NCBI GenBank assembly: GCA_964448045.1
Contig: CAYUVF010000036.1
Location: 1-44,570, forward strand
Origin: CAYUVF01 sp964448045
Lineage (GTDB): Bacteria; Bacteroidota; Rhodothermia; Rhodothermales; Salinibacteraceae
Direction: 5' to 3'
Length of the DNA stretch: 44,570 nt
Shown here piece by piece: positions 15,682 to 25,412 of this stretch (position 1 is the stretch's first letter; each line of letters begins with the position of its first letter). The notes beneath the pieces are model-generated. The model was given only the letters and a program-made list of their open reading frames with translations, was not told where the DNA came from and did not search any database. Made by a program: the position numbers and the translations under genes.

Positions 15682-17025
15682 ATGGCGCGTCTCTCCCTGA
15701 CAAGCCCACACGATCGCGACATCTTCCGGTTGGCCTGGCCCGCCCTCGGCGGGCTGGCGGCCGATCCGCTCGTGTCGCTGATCGATACGGCGTTCGTCGG
15801 GCAACTGGGGCCGGTACCGCTGGGCGCGCTGGGCATCAACGCGTCCATCTTCTCGATGACGTTCGTCATCTTCAATTTCCTCGCGTACGGCACCACGCCG
15901 CGCGTGGGACGGGCGCTCGGGCAGGGGAATCGCGCCGAGGCCGGGCGCGTGGTCATCCGTGCGCTGGTGATTGCTGCGGCAGCGGGAGCGTTGGCGCTGG
16001 CTGCACTGCAGATCCTGGCAGGGCCGATCCTACAGGTGATGGGCGCCGGCGATGAGCTGATGGGTCCGGCCCTTACCTATCTGCGCATCCGGGCGCTGGC
16101 GGGGCCAGCGGTGCTGTTCATCACCGCGGGGCATGGCGCCTTCCGCGGCTATCAGGACACCCGCACGCCGATGGTGGTCACCATCGGCTTCAACATCGTT
16201 AACGCCTCGCTCGACCCGATCCTGATGTTCGGCCTCGGCTGGGGATTGGCCGGGGCCGCGTGGGCGACGGTGATCGCGCAGTGGCTCGGCGCGGGGGTCT
16301 TCCTGCTGCTCCTGTTGCGCACGCGCCGCGAGGAGCTGGGCATCGAGTGGGTGTGGCCGCGGCTGAAGTCGCTCGTGCCGTTCCTGCGGATCGGGTGGGA
16401 GCTGGTGTTGCGCACGGGGGCGCTCGTGGGAACGATGACGCTGGCGACGGCCGTAGCGGCGCGCATCGATGTGACGGCGGTGGCGGCCCATCAGGTGGCG
16501 GCGCAGTTGTGGATGTTTCTGGCGCTCGTGGTCGATGCGCTGGCTATTGCCGCGCAAGCGCTGGTAGCCCGCTATCTGGGCGCGAACGACCGCGGCGCGG
16601 CGCGCGCCGTCTCCAACCGGTTGCTGCAGTGGGGGGGCGTCGTGGGCGCGGGCCTCGGCGTGACCTTTGCGTTGCTCCGGCCTGTGCTGCCCGGCTTCTT
16701 CACCGGCGATCCGCAAACGATTGCTGCGGTACTCGCTCTCTTCCCGTTCGTGGCCTGGTTGCAGCCGCTCAACGGACTCGTGTTCGTTGGCGATGGCATC
16801 TACATGGGCGCCGAGGCGTTCCGCTATCTGGCAAAAGCCATGCTGGTTGCTGCAGCCGGAGCAGCGGCTGTGCTGCTGCTCACCCGTCCGATGGAATGGG
16901 GCCTCGCCGGCGTGTGGTGGGGCATTACCATGCTGATGGGCCTGCGCGCGCTGGCCCTCGCGGTCCCGTACGTGCGCGGGCGACTCTTCCGCGAGGCCGT
17001 CGCTGCATCCGACGCGGGGGCGTGA
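15682..17025 (+). CDS. MATE family efflux transporter (DinF-like)
   Basis: A 447-residue inner-membrane protein with about 12 hydrophobic segments in two similar halves, the MATE layout. It exports drugs or metabolites in exchange for H+ or Na+. The N-terminal half has LAWPALGGLAADPLVSLIDT and AFVGQLGPVPLGALGI, the classic DinF-subgroup opening with a conserved Asp in helix 1 (DPLVSLID). GHGAFRGYQDTRTPM at the end of helix 4 and AAHQVAAQLWMF in the second half are also typical. ATG 15682 gives the canonical start. The transported compound is unknown. It heads a plus-strand run of five transporter genes but is separated from the next by about 100 bases, so shared transcription is only possible. 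Confidence 0.9.
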   Translation: MARLSLTSPHDRDIFRLAWPALGGLAADPLVSLIDTAFVGQLGPVPLGALGINASIFSMTFVIFNFLAYGTTPRVGRALGQGNRAEAGRVVIRALVIAAAAGALALAALQILAGPILQVMGAGDELMGPALTYLRIRALAGPAVLFITAGHGAFRGYQDTRTPMVVTIGFNIVNASLDPILMFGLGWGLAGAAWATVIAQWLGAGVFLLLLLRTRREELGIEWVWPRLKSLVPFLRIGWELVLRTGALVGTMTLATAVAARIDVTAVAAHQVAAQLWMFLALVVDALAIAAQALVARYLGANDRGAARAVSNRLLQWGGVVGAGLGVTFALLRPVLPGFFTGDPQTIAAVLALFPFVAWLQPLNGLVFVGDGIYMGAEAFRYLAKAMLVAAAGAAAVLLLTRPMEWGLAGVWWGITMLMGLRALALAVPYVRGRLFREAVAASDAGA

Positions 17026-17127
17026 ACCCGGCCGTTCTGTCGCAGATTTCAAGCGGCGGGGGTGGATGGGCGGCGTCTCATCGCCTACTATGCATACGCG
17101 CCCCTCTTCTGGTTTTCCCCGCTGCCG

Positions 17128-18975
17128 ATGCCCCCGCTCCTCTTTTCCCTTCTTGCCCAGCTTGCCGCTGCCCCCTCCCTGACCACGAGCATGCTCGTGG
17201 TGATGGGCATCGTGGGGGTGGCGCTCGTTTTCTTCATCACCGAGGTCGTGCCCATCGACATCACGGCCATCGGGATCATGGTGGCCGTCATCCTGCTGGA
17301 GCCATGGACGAAGGTGGCCCCGCACGAAGGCATCGCGGGCTTTGCCAGCACGGCGACGATTACGGTGCTGGCTATGTTCATCCTCAGCGAGGGCGTGCGG
17401 CGCACGGGCGTGCTGCAGGTGGTGGGCAACAAGATCGTCGAGTGGACGGGCGGGCATCCGATCAAACAACTGGGAGCGGTCATTGGCCTCTCGGGATCGA
17501 CGGCCGGGTTCGTCAACAACACGCCGGTGGTGGCCATGATGGTGCCCATGGTGGTCAACATGGCGAAGAAGACGAAGACCTCGCCCTCGAAGCTGCTCAT
17601 GCCGCTGTCGTTCGCGGCCATGATGGGCGGGATGCTTACCGTCATCGGCACATCCACCAACATCCTGGCGAGCGATGTATCGGACCGGCTGCTCGGCCAT
17701 CCGATCTCGATGTTCGAGTTTACGTCGCTCGGGGCTATCGTGCTGGTGGTAGGGGGGCTGTATCTGCTGTTTATCGGGCGGCATCTGGTGCCCGCGCGCA
17801 TCAAGCCGGAGGAGGACCTGACCGAGGAGTTCGAGATGACGGACTATCTGACGGAGGTCGTCGTCCGTGCCGATTCGCCGCTGCTGGGCAACACGGTGGG
17901 CGAGACGATGCGCCGCCTGGGGATGGACGTGGACATCGTGCAGATGACGCGCAAGGGCGAGGTTTTTCCCGCGCCGATTACGAACAAGCAGTTCCGGGTG
18001 GACGACGTCCTGCTGCTGCGCACCGAGCGCGAGACGCTGATGCGCATGCTCGATACGCAGGGGCTCGACCCGGTCGTCAAGTCGCGCATTACGGATGAAG
18101 ACTTCGACATCGAAGACAAGGGCGAGGCGCTCATCGAGGTCGTGCTGCTTTCGGACAACCCGGTCGTGGGCGAGACGCTGCAGTCGGTCAATTTCGCGCA
18201 GCGGTTCGATGGGCTCGTGCTGGCCATCCGCCGCAAGGGGGCGTTGTTGAACGACCGGATCGACGAGGTGCCGCTGCAGGGCGGCGATACGCTGCTCGTG
18301 CAGGCCTCGCCGCAGGCCGTTCGGCGCTTCAACAACAGCCGCACGTTCATCCTCATCCAGGACCGGGAGGACAGCAGCTTCCGGACGGGCAAAACCGCCG
18401 TGGCTCTCGGGATTGTGATGGGCGTCGTGCTCTTGGCGGCGCTGGAGGTGATCCCTATCTTGGTTGCGGCACTGATGGGCGTGCTGGCAATGGTGGCCAC
18501 CGGATGCGTGCGCCCGAACGAAATCTACGATTCGGTGGACTGGAGCGTCATTTTTCTGCTGGCCGGGGTGATCCCGCTGGGGATGGCGCTGGAGCGCTCG
18601 GGCGGCGCGGCGTATCTGGCGTATCACATGGCCTCGGCATCGAGCGTGCTGCCGGCCTTTGGCGTGCTGATCCTGTTTTACGTGTTCACGACGCTCATCA
18701 CGCAGGTGATCAGCAACAACGCGAGCGTCGTGCTGATGATACCGGTGGCCGTCGAAGCCGCCCAGTTGATGGACGCCGATCCGTTTTCGTTTGTGTTGGT
18801 CGTCACCTTTGCGGCGAGCACGGCGATGCTCACGCCGGTGGGGTATCAGACGAACCTGATGGTGTACGGCCCCGGCGGCTACCGCTTCACCGATTTCTTC
18901 CGCGTCGGGGCGCCGTTGCAGCTCCTGTTGGCGCTGGTTACCTGCGGCGGCATCATGCTAATCTGGGGCGTGTAG
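17128..18975 (+). CDS. SLC13 family anion permease with two RCK_C (TrkA-C) domains
   Basis: A 615-residue inner-membrane permease. The architecture is an N-terminal membrane half (helices at about 21-60, 68-90, 113-145, 158-182, 198-220), two cytoplasmic RCK_C domains (about 238-310 and 333-400), and a C-terminal membrane half (about 415-615). Substrate and sodium motifs typical of SLC13/DASS are FVNNTPVVAMMVP, IGTSTNILAS, ISNNASVVLMIPV and TPVGYQTNLMVYGPG. Relatives with paired RCK_C domains include sulfate transporters of the SAC1/SLT type, so sulfate or another small divalent anion is a reasonable guess. ATG 17128 is preferred to GTG 17062, which adds a non-conserved tail. A paralogue follows at 19109. 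Confidence 0.88.
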   Translation: MPPLLFSLLAQLAAAPSLTTSMLVVMGIVGVALVFFITEVVPIDITAIGIMVAVILLEPWTKVAPHEGIAGFASTATITVLAMFILSEGVRRTGVLQVVGNKIVEWTGGHPIKQLGAVIGLSGSTAGFVNNTPVVAMMVPMVVNMAKKTKTSPSKLLMPLSFAAMMGGMLTVIGTSTNILASDVSDRLLGHPISMFEFTSLGAIVLVVGGLYLLFIGRHLVPARIKPEEDLTEEFEMTDYLTEVVVRADSPLLGNTVGETMRRLGMDVDIVQMTRKGEVFPAPITNKQFRVDDVLLLRTERETLMRMLDTQGLDPVVKSRITDEDFDIEDKGEALIEVVLLSDNPVVGETLQSVNFAQRFDGLVLAIRRKGALLNDRIDEVPLQGGDTLLVQASPQAVRRFNNSRTFILIQDREDSSFRTGKTAVALGIVMGVVLLAALEVIPILVAALMGVLAMVATGCVRPNEIYDSVDWSVIFLLAGVIPLGMALERSGGAAYLAYHMASASSVLPAFGVLILFYVFTTLITQVISNNASVVLMIPVAVEAAQLMDADPFSFVLVVTFAASTAMLTPVGYQTNLMVYGPGGYRFTDFFRVGAPLQLLLALVTCGGIMLIWGV

Positions 18976-19108
18976 CCGCTCGTCGACGAGTTCCGCAGCA
19001 GCGGCCGAGGCGGGAACAGAGGACCGCGTGCTCAAATTCGAGAGGCACAGTTCCCGCACGGCGACGCCGCGCCGTATCCCTCGCATCCACGCCGAGTTCT
19101 GCTCGCCC

Positions 19109-20896
19109 ATGTCGATCGACATCATCATCGTCTTTGCGTTGCTCGCAGTGGCGGTCGTGCTGTTTGCGACGGAGATCGTGTCGTTCGATGTGACGGCCAT
19201 CCTGCTGTTGAGCACGCTGCTCATCACGGGCATCCTGGAGCCCACCGCGACCGAGGGCTTTTCCGGCTTTAGCAACGCCGCGACGATCACCATCGGGGCG
19301 ATGTTTGTCCTGAGCGAGGGCCTGCGCAAATCGGGCGCGCTGCGCAGCGTGGGCGACTTCTTCCTCGAAGTGGGCGAGGAAGACTTCTGGCGGACGCTGG
19401 CGGTGATGATGATCATCGTGGGGGTCGTCTCGGCCTTTATCAACAACACGGCCGCTATCGTCATCTTCATCCCCATTATCATCCGCGTGGCGGGGGATCT
19501 GGGCGTGAGCGCCTCCAAGCTGCTGATGCCGCTCTCGTTCGCGTCGATGTTCGGCGGGGTGTGCACGCTCATCGGCACCTCGACCAACATCCTCGTCAGC
19601 TCCATCGCCGAGGATCATGGCCTGCAGCCCTTTTCGATGTTCGAGTTTACGGGGCTCGGGCTCGTGTTTATGGCTGTGGGGGGCGTGTACCTCTACACGG
19701 TGGGCGTGCAGCTCATCCCCCCGCGTCGAACCGAGGAGCGCGAGCTCACGGCGCAGTACGAGATGCAGGAGTTCCTGACCGATGTGGTGCTGGAGCCGGC
19801 GAGCGAGCATGTGGGCACGCCGGTAGACGAGACGCCGCTTACGCGCGACCTCGACATCGATGTGCTGCAGGTCTTCCGCAGTACCGAGGAGCCCGTCCGC
19901 CGCGAGCGGAGTGCCCCGCTGGAGGCCGGCAACGTGCTGCGCATCCGCGGAGGGGCAGAGGAGATCGAGCGCCTGCTGGAGCGGGAGGACGTAGCGCTCG
20001 TGCCCGCGCACAAGTGGCACGATGTCGACTTCGAGGGCGGGCCCGATATGCTGGTAGAGGCCGTCGCCGCCCCCGATTCCCCGATCGCTTCGCAGTCGAT
20101 GGAAGAGGTCGACTTTGTCGAGCGCTTCGGCGCGGTGCCGCTGGCCATCCGCCGGCGCGGGACCCTCAAGCAAGAAGATATGGGCGAGATCGAACTCTCG
20201 GGCGGCGACACGGTGCTACTCAACATCGAGCGGGAGCGCGTCCCCGAAGTGGAGCGCGATTCCTCGTTCGTGCTTGCCTCCGAGGTCGACGTGCCCACGT
20301 ACCGCCCCGGTAAAATGCCCATCGCCATTGCCATTTTAGCGGGCGTGATCGGTACCGCCGCCTTCAACGTGCTGTCGATCTCCGTAGCCGCGCTGGCCGG
20401 CTGCGTGCTGATGCTCCTCACCGGCTGCCTCACGACCGACGAGGCGTACGAGTCGATCAACTGGAAGGTGATGTTTTTGCTGATCGGCGTGATCCCGCTC
20501 GGGGTAGCGATGGACAAAACGGGCGCGGCTGATCTGATGTCGGATACGCTGCTGGCCGTGCTGGGCGATCTCGGCCCCACGGCGGCCGTTTCCGGCTTCT
20601 TCTTCCTCTCGATGATGCTCACGAACATCATCTCGAACCAGGCGACGGCGGCGCTGCTCGCGCCCATCGCCATCCAGGCCGCCGAGAGCCTCGGGGTGAG
20701 CGCCCGCCCACTGCTGATGGCGATTACCTACGCCGCGTCGCTCAGCTTCATGACGCCGGTGGGCTACCAGACCAACACGCTGATCTACGGGCCTGGCCAA
20801 TACAAATTTACCGATTTCACGAAGGTCGGCACGCCCCTAAACATCTTGTTCTGGTTGATTGCGACGGTCCTGATTCCTCTGTTCTGGTCCTTTTAG
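19109..20896 (+). CDS. SLC13 family anion permease with RCK_C domains, paralogue
   Basis: A 595-residue paralogue of the preceding permease with the same plan: membrane half, two RCK_C-like domains (about 215-390), membrane half. Shared motifs are FINNTAAIVIFIPI, GTSTNILVSSIAE, IISNQATAALLAPIAI and TPVGYQTNTLIYGPGQY. The protein sequences are well diverged outside these motifs, so this is an old duplication or separate acquisition; the two may differ in affinity or in the anion carried. ATG 19109 follows 133 bases after the first permease stop; the GTG-initiated extension from 19028 is not family-like. It is followed 42 bases later by the first SulP gene, so the anion transporter genes could form one transcript. 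Confidence 0.87.
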   Translation: MSIDIIIVFALLAVAVVLFATEIVSFDVTAILLLSTLLITGILEPTATEGFSGFSNAATITIGAMFVLSEGLRKSGALRSVGDFFLEVGEEDFWRTLAVMMIIVGVVSAFINNTAAIVIFIPIIIRVAGDLGVSASKLLMPLSFASMFGGVCTLIGTSTNILVSSIAEDHGLQPFSMFEFTGLGLVFMAVGGVYLYTVGVQLIPPRRTEERELTAQYEMQEFLTDVVLEPASEHVGTPVDETPLTRDLDIDVLQVFRSTEEPVRRERSAPLEAGNVLRIRGGAEEIERLLEREDVALVPAHKWHDVDFEGGPDMLVEAVAAPDSPIASQSMEEVDFVERFGAVPLAIRRRGTLKQEDMGEIELSGGDTVLLNIERERVPEVERDSSFVLASEVDVPTYRPGKMPIAIAILAGVIGTAAFNVLSISVAALAGCVLMLLTGCLTTDEAYESINWKVMFLLIGVIPLGVAMDKTGAADLMSDTLLAVLGDLGPTAAVSGFFFLSMMLTNIISNQATAALLAPIAIQAAESLGVSARPLLMAITYAASLSFMTPVGYQTNTLIYGPGQYKFTDFTKVGTPLNILFWLIATVLIPLFWSF

Positions 20897-20938
20897 CGGG
20901 TCGAGTGCAGACCCACGCAGCGCTGCTGGTGACTGGTT

Positions 20939-22711
20939 ATGGCAAATCTAATTGCGATGCTGAAGGAGGTGCTGCCCATAACCGGGTGGCTGCCGGAGTA
21001 CGCCCCGGCCGACTTGCGCGGCGACGCGATGGCGGGCCTGACCGTGGGCGTCATGCTGATTCCGCAGGGGATGGCCTACGCCCTGATCGCCGAGCTGCCG
21101 CCCATCTACGGGCTCTACGCGGGCCTGCTGCCGCTGCTGACGTATCCGCTTTTCGCCACCTCGCGGCATCTTTCCTTCGGGCCGAGTGCGCTCGACATGG
21201 TGATCGTCGCGGCCGGCGTGGGCGCCCTGGCCGAAACGGGGACCCCTCGCTACGTCGCCCTCGCCATCGTGCTGACGGCGATGGCCGGTCTCATGCAGAT
21301 TGGGATGGGGCTGGCGCGCTTCGGCTTCGTAGCGATGCTGCTCTCGCGCCCCGTCATCACCGGGCTGACGACGGCGGCAGCGCTCATCATCAGCTTTAGC
21401 CAGCTGGGCAACGTGCTGGGAATGGAGCTGAGCCGCTCGAAGTACGTGCACGTGCTGCTGTGGGAGGCGCTCCGGCGCATTGGGGAGGTCGATCCGGCCA
21501 CCTGTGCGGTGAGCCTGGGGAGCATCGCAGTGCTGGTGGGTCTCAAGCGATGGGCCCCCCGCTGGCCCGGCGCACTCGTCGTGGTTGCGGCCGGAGCGCT
21601 GGGGTCCGCGCTCCTCGAATGGGAGGCCGCGGGGATCGAGGTGATTGGCGCGATCCCGCAGGGCTTGCCGGGGCCCACGATGCCCGCGTTCACGAGCATC
21701 GACTTGCGTGCGATGCTTCCGGCCGCCCTCACGCTGGGGCTCGTCCAGTTCATGAAAAACATCTCTCTGGCACGGGTCTTTGCGGCGCGGCACCGCTACG
21801 CAGTCGATGCCAACCGGGAGCTAATCGGGATGGGCGCGGCCAATCTCGCCGGCAGCTTTTTTAGCAGCATTCCGGTATCGGGCAGCTTCTCGCGCTCGGC
21901 AGTCAACGAGCAAGCCGGCGCGCGCACGCCGCTGGCGAACGTGTTCGCGGCGCTCATCATCGGCCTCACGCTGCTGTTTCTAACGCCGCTCTTCTACCAT
22001 CTGCCGATGGCCGTGCTGGGCGCCATCATTATGGTCGCCGCCTTCGGGCTGATCGACGCCGACGAACTGCGCGATCTCTTCCGGACCCGCCAGCGCGACG
22101 GCTACATTGGGATTTTCACTGCGGCGTGCGTGCTGACGATCGGGATTCAGGAAGGAATTTTGCTCGGCATCGGGGCGACGATGCTGGCGATGCTCTACCG
22201 CATCAGCCGGCCCAACGTGGCAGAGCTGGGGCACGTGCCCGGCACCCGCCTCTTCCGCGACCTCGGCCGCTTCGACGAGGCGGTGCGCATCGAAGGGATT
22301 CTCGTGCTGCGCGTCGACGCCGCTTTTTCGTTCGCCAACGCCGAGTACTTCAAGGAGTTCATCCTCGATAAGAGCGAGCGCGAGGGACGGCAGGTGGAAG
22401 TGGTGGTGATCGATGGGACGAGCATCAACGACCTCGACACCACCGCCACCGATGCGCTGCGCTCGGTCGTCCGCGTGCTCAGGAAGCGCGGCATCGAGCT
22501 GTACTTTACGGGGCTGATCGGGCCGGTGCGCGAGGTGATGGTGCGCTCGGGGCTGATCGACGAGATTGGCGGCGAGCACTTCCAGATGGGTCCGCACGAC
22601 GCGGTGGTGCACGTACTGGAAGAGTGGGACAAGGAGGACGGCGGCGACCGCGTGCCGCGCTACTTCGCTAAAACCGAGAAGACCTCTATATCCAGCACCG
22701 ACCGGTTTTGA
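20939..22711 (+). CDS. SulP family anion transporter with STAS domain (copy 1)
   Basis: A 590-residue SLC26/SulP permease. LRGDAMAGLTVGVMLIPQGM and AYALIAELPPIYGLYAGLLP form the family signature in helices 1-3; RPVITGLTTAAALII and PVSGSFSRSAVNEQAGARTP are also diagnostic. About 10-14 membrane helices occupy residues 1-425. A cytoplasmic STAS domain covers about 440-560, with VVVIDGTSINDLDTTATDAL at the strand-loop-helix that in anti-sigma antagonists carries the phosphorylated Ser. Family members move sulfate, bicarbonate, chloride or nitrate; the SLC13 neighbours make sulfate plausible. ATG 20939 gives the canonical start. A close paralogue lies 239 bases downstream. Confidence 0.92.
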   Translation: MANLIAMLKEVLPITGWLPEYAPADLRGDAMAGLTVGVMLIPQGMAYALIAELPPIYGLYAGLLPLLTYPLFATSRHLSFGPSALDMVIVAAGVGALAETGTPRYVALAIVLTAMAGLMQIGMGLARFGFVAMLLSRPVITGLTTAAALIISFSQLGNVLGMELSRSKYVHVLLWEALRRIGEVDPATCAVSLGSIAVLVGLKRWAPRWPGALVVVAAGALGSALLEWEAAGIEVIGAIPQGLPGPTMPAFTSIDLRAMLPAALTLGLVQFMKNISLARVFAARHRYAVDANRELIGMGAANLAGSFFSSIPVSGSFSRSAVNEQAGARTPLANVFAALIIGLTLLFLTPLFYHLPMAVLGAIIMVAAFGLIDADELRDLFRTRQRDGYIGIFTAACVLTIGIQEGILLGIGATMLAMLYRISRPNVAELGHVPGTRLFRDLGRFDEAVRIEGILVLRVDAAFSFANAEYFKEFILDKSEREGRQVEVVVIDGTSINDLDTTATDALRSVVRVLRKRGIELYFTGLIGPVREVMVRSGLIDEIGGEHFQMGPHDAVVHVLEEWDKEDGGDRVPRYFAKTEKTSISSTDRF

Positions 22712-22950
22712 TGCTACCCATGAGTGTTGTGAGGGATCGGCGGCAGGCCGAGGCGAATGCGCACCTCCGCCCCCTACGAACCGGGCGCCCGGCGCTACAA
22801 TTCGATGCAATCTTCATGGTATGTTGAGAACGCCGCCGGTTCCCCGGCGATACGTGCAAGCGATTTCAACGCGCACAGTCCAATGCGGAACGATGGGATC
22901 GGTGAGCCGTCCCGCTGTGTTGGGGCGATTCTGAACGGGATGTGGTGACC

Positions 22951-24726
22951 ATGGTGGCCCAACTTATTCGCTGGATCAAGCAGGTCCTCCCGATAGCCAC
23001 GTGGCTGCCGGAGTACGACCCGGCCGACCTGCGCGGCGACGCCACGGCGGGCCTGACCGTAGGCGTCATGTTGATTCCGCAGGGGATGGCCTACGCCGTC
23101 ATCGCGGGAGTGCCGCCTATCTACGGGCTTTACGCGGGGCTACTGCCGTTGCTAACGTATCCGCTCACTGGCACCTCGCGGCATCTGGCCATCGGCCCCA
23201 CGGCTATCGACATGCTGATTGTAGCCGCTGGTGTGGGCGCGCTGGCCGAAGCGGGGGCGCCCCGCTACGTCGCCCTCGCCATCATGCTGACGGCAATGGT
23301 GGGGCTCATCCAGATTGGCATGGGCCTCGCGCGGCTCGGTTTTGTCGCCAACTTGCTCTCGCGCCCGGTCATCACGGGGCTAACGACCGCCGCCGCCCTG
23401 ATCATTGCCGCGAGCCAGCTCGGCAACCTGATGGGTATCGACCTGGGGCGCTCGCAGTACGTCTACGTTATGGTGGGAGAGGCCATCGAGCAGGCGAACG
23501 AGACCCACCTGATCACACTTGGCGTGGGGGGGGGCAGTGTGGCGCTGCTTCTGGCCTTGCAGCGGTGGGCGCCGCTGCTTCCAGGCGCGCTCATCGCCGT
23601 CATCGTAGGTGAGCTTGTTTCGTGGGGAGCGGGCTTGCGCGGTCAGGGCGTGGCCGTGATCGGGTCGATCCCGGGTGGGCTGCCTCCCCTGGAGTGGCCT
23701 ATGCTGGGCGCGTTGGAGCTCCGCTCGCTCGTTCCGGCCGCCATCACGCTGGCGCTCGTCCAGTTCATGAACGTCGTCTCGCTCGGACGCGTATTCGCCA
23801 CGCGGCATAACTATGCCATCGACCCAAACCGGGAGCTGATCGGCGTCGGCACGGCCAACCTGTTGGGGAGTCTCTTCCGCAGCGTGCCCACCTCGGGCAG
23901 CTTCTCGCGCTCGGCGGTCAACGAGCGGAGCGGCGCGCGCACGCCGCTGGCGAACGTGTTCGCGGCACTCATCATTGGCCTCACGCTGCTGTTTCTAACG
24001 CCGCTCTTTTACTACCTGCCGATGCCCGTCCTCGGCGCAATTATCTTGGTCGCCTCCTTTGGGCTGATCGATCTCGGCGAGCTGCGGGCGCTCTTTCAGG
24101 CGAAGCGGCGCGACGGCGCGGTGGCTCTCTTCACGGCACTGAGCGTTCTCGCCATTGGCATTCAGGAAGGCATCTTGATGGGCGTCGTGGCGACGATCGT
24201 GCTGGTGCTCTACCGGGTCAGCCGGCCCAATGTGGCGGAGCTGGGGCACGTGCCGGGCACCCGGCTCTTCCGTGACCTCGACCGCTTCGACCAGGCCGTA
24301 CGCATCGAGGGGATCCTCGTGCTGCGCGTCGACGCCGCCTTTTCGTTTGCTAACGCCGAGTACTTCAAGGACTTCATCCTCGAAAAGAGCGAACGCGAAG
24401 GGCTGCAGGTCGAGGTGGTGGTGATCGATGGGACGAGTATCAACGACCTCGACACTACTGCCACCGATGCGATTCGATCGGTCATTGAGGCGCTCGGAGA
24501 AAGCGGCATCGAGCTGTACTTTACGGGGCTGATCGGGCCGGTGCGCGAGGTGATGGTGCGCTCGGGGCTGTTCGATGAGCTCGGCGGCGAACACTTCCAG
24601 ATGAGCCCGCACGACGCGGTGGTGCACGTGCTGGGAGAGTGGGACAAAGAGGACGGCGGCGACCGCGTGCCGCGCTACTTCGCCACGACCGAGAAGGAAA
24701 CGAAGCCGACCCCGGCGGGGGCGTAG
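22951..24726 (+). CDS. SulP family anion transporter with STAS domain (copy 2)
   Basis: A 591-residue tandem paralogue of the gene at 20939 with the same domains and almost the same STAS domain (FANAEYFKDFILEKSEREGL, INDLDTTATDAI). ATG 22951 aligns with the start of copy 1; two GTG codons at 22942 and 22945 are alternatives. Some blocks of DNA are identical with copy 1, such as about 68 bases near 24503-24570, and 35 and 32 bases around 23933-24008, while residues about 155-260 are much more divergent. This suggests duplication with later local gene conversion. The divergent stretch lies in the membrane domain, so transport properties could differ. It ends 14 bases from the stop of a convergent gene. 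Confidence 0.92.
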   Translation: MVAQLIRWIKQVLPIATWLPEYDPADLRGDATAGLTVGVMLIPQGMAYAVIAGVPPIYGLYAGLLPLLTYPLTGTSRHLAIGPTAIDMLIVAAGVGALAEAGAPRYVALAIMLTAMVGLIQIGMGLARLGFVANLLSRPVITGLTTAAALIIAASQLGNLMGIDLGRSQYVYVMVGEAIEQANETHLITLGVGGGSVALLLALQRWAPLLPGALIAVIVGELVSWGAGLRGQGVAVIGSIPGGLPPLEWPMLGALELRSLVPAAITLALVQFMNVVSLGRVFATRHNYAIDPNRELIGVGTANLLGSLFRSVPTSGSFSRSAVNERSGARTPLANVFAALIIGLTLLFLTPLFYYLPMPVLGAIILVASFGLIDLGELRALFQAKRRDGAVALFTALSVLAIGIQEGILMGVVATIVLVLYRVSRPNVAELGHVPGTRLFRDLDRFDQAVRIEGILVLRVDAAFSFANAEYFKDFILEKSEREGLQVEVVVIDGTSINDLDTTATDAIRSVIEALGESGIELYFTGLIGPVREVMVRSGLFDELGGEHFQMSPHDAVVHVLGEWDKEDGGDRVPRYFATTEKETKPTPAGA

Positions 24727-24740
24727 CGCACCGGCCCGGG

Positions 24741-25412
24741 TCACTCCGTGGCGGACTGGATGATCGTACCGCATGCCCGCGCCTGCTGGAGGACGCCACC
24801 GACGGTGAGCGTGCGGAGCCAAGGCGTGGCGCAGCCGGCGCGTTCGAGGGCGCGCATCATCCAGGTATTGCAGTTGTGCAGCGCGTGGTAGCGCCCCGTC
24901 GCGGCGTAAAACTGGCTGTCGCCGTACAGGCCGGGCCCGAGGGGAACGATGCGGCCCGTGGCATCCCGGTGATGACTCTGCCGGATGAAGCGCAGCAGCC
25001 GCTCGAACCGCGGCCGAGCTACCTCGATACGGATAATCTCGCGGTGGGGAAAAACGGCCGTCACAGGGCGACGAAAAGCGGCGACGTGCATCACGCTCTC
25101 GGTGGGCCACAGGCCCGCTTTGAGCAGCGTGCCTGCGCCCGGGTCGGCCGCCTGATAGAAGGCGGCGTCGCCCCAGCCTACCTCCACAGTGTGCGCCTCG
25201 GGAATGTCGCGGACGGCAGCCCAGTCGCTGGCGGACACGTCGTCGCGGGCGAGCGCGAGGCCGGCATGCCATCCGTGCTCGACAACGTACACCGTATGTG
25301 CGTCGGGACCGGCGGGGGCAGGCGACGGCGCATCCGGCGGGAGGATCATCCAGCCCACCACAGCCGCCACGAGCAGAAGGCCGATCCCACGTGCGTGCCG
25401 CCCGGTCATCAT
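24741..25412 (-). CDS. DUF2459 family protein
   Basis: A 223-residue protein with an N-terminal hydrophobic segment (residues 9-24, GIGLLLVAAVVGWMIL), so it is membrane-anchored or exported. Family marks are VYVVEHGWHAGLAL near residue 43, VGWGDAAFYQ, and the late LHNCNTWMMRALE. The conserved His (HGWH) and Cys (NCNTW) could form a hydrolase-like pair, but no activity is established for the family, and this is inference. The start is taken at ATG 25412 (a second ATG is at 25409); the frame could extend to a GTG at 25475 without added family features. It is convergent with copy 2 of SulP (14 bases apart) and divergent from the DinB gene. Confidence 0.8.
   Translation of the reverse strand: MMTGRHARGIGLLLVAAVVGWMILPPDAPSPAPAGPDAHTVYVVEHGWHAGLALARDDVSASDWAAVRDIPEAHTVEVGWGDAAFYQAADPGAGTLLKAGLWPTESVMHVAAFRRPVTAVFPHREIIRIEVARPRFERLLRFIRQSHHRDATGRIVPLGPGLYGDSQFYAATGRYHALHNCNTWMMRALERAGCATPWLRTLTVGGVLQQARACGTIIQSATE

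Noticed and set aside
16030..18627. 865-codon minus-strand frame across the MATE and first SLC13 genes
   Set aside because: Extremely His/Arg/Gln-rich low-complexity translation opposite two clear membrane-protein genes; a GC-bias artefact.
18953..20173. 406-codon minus-strand frame across the second SLC13 gene
   Set aside because: Antisense shadow with unnatural His/Asp/Arg composition.
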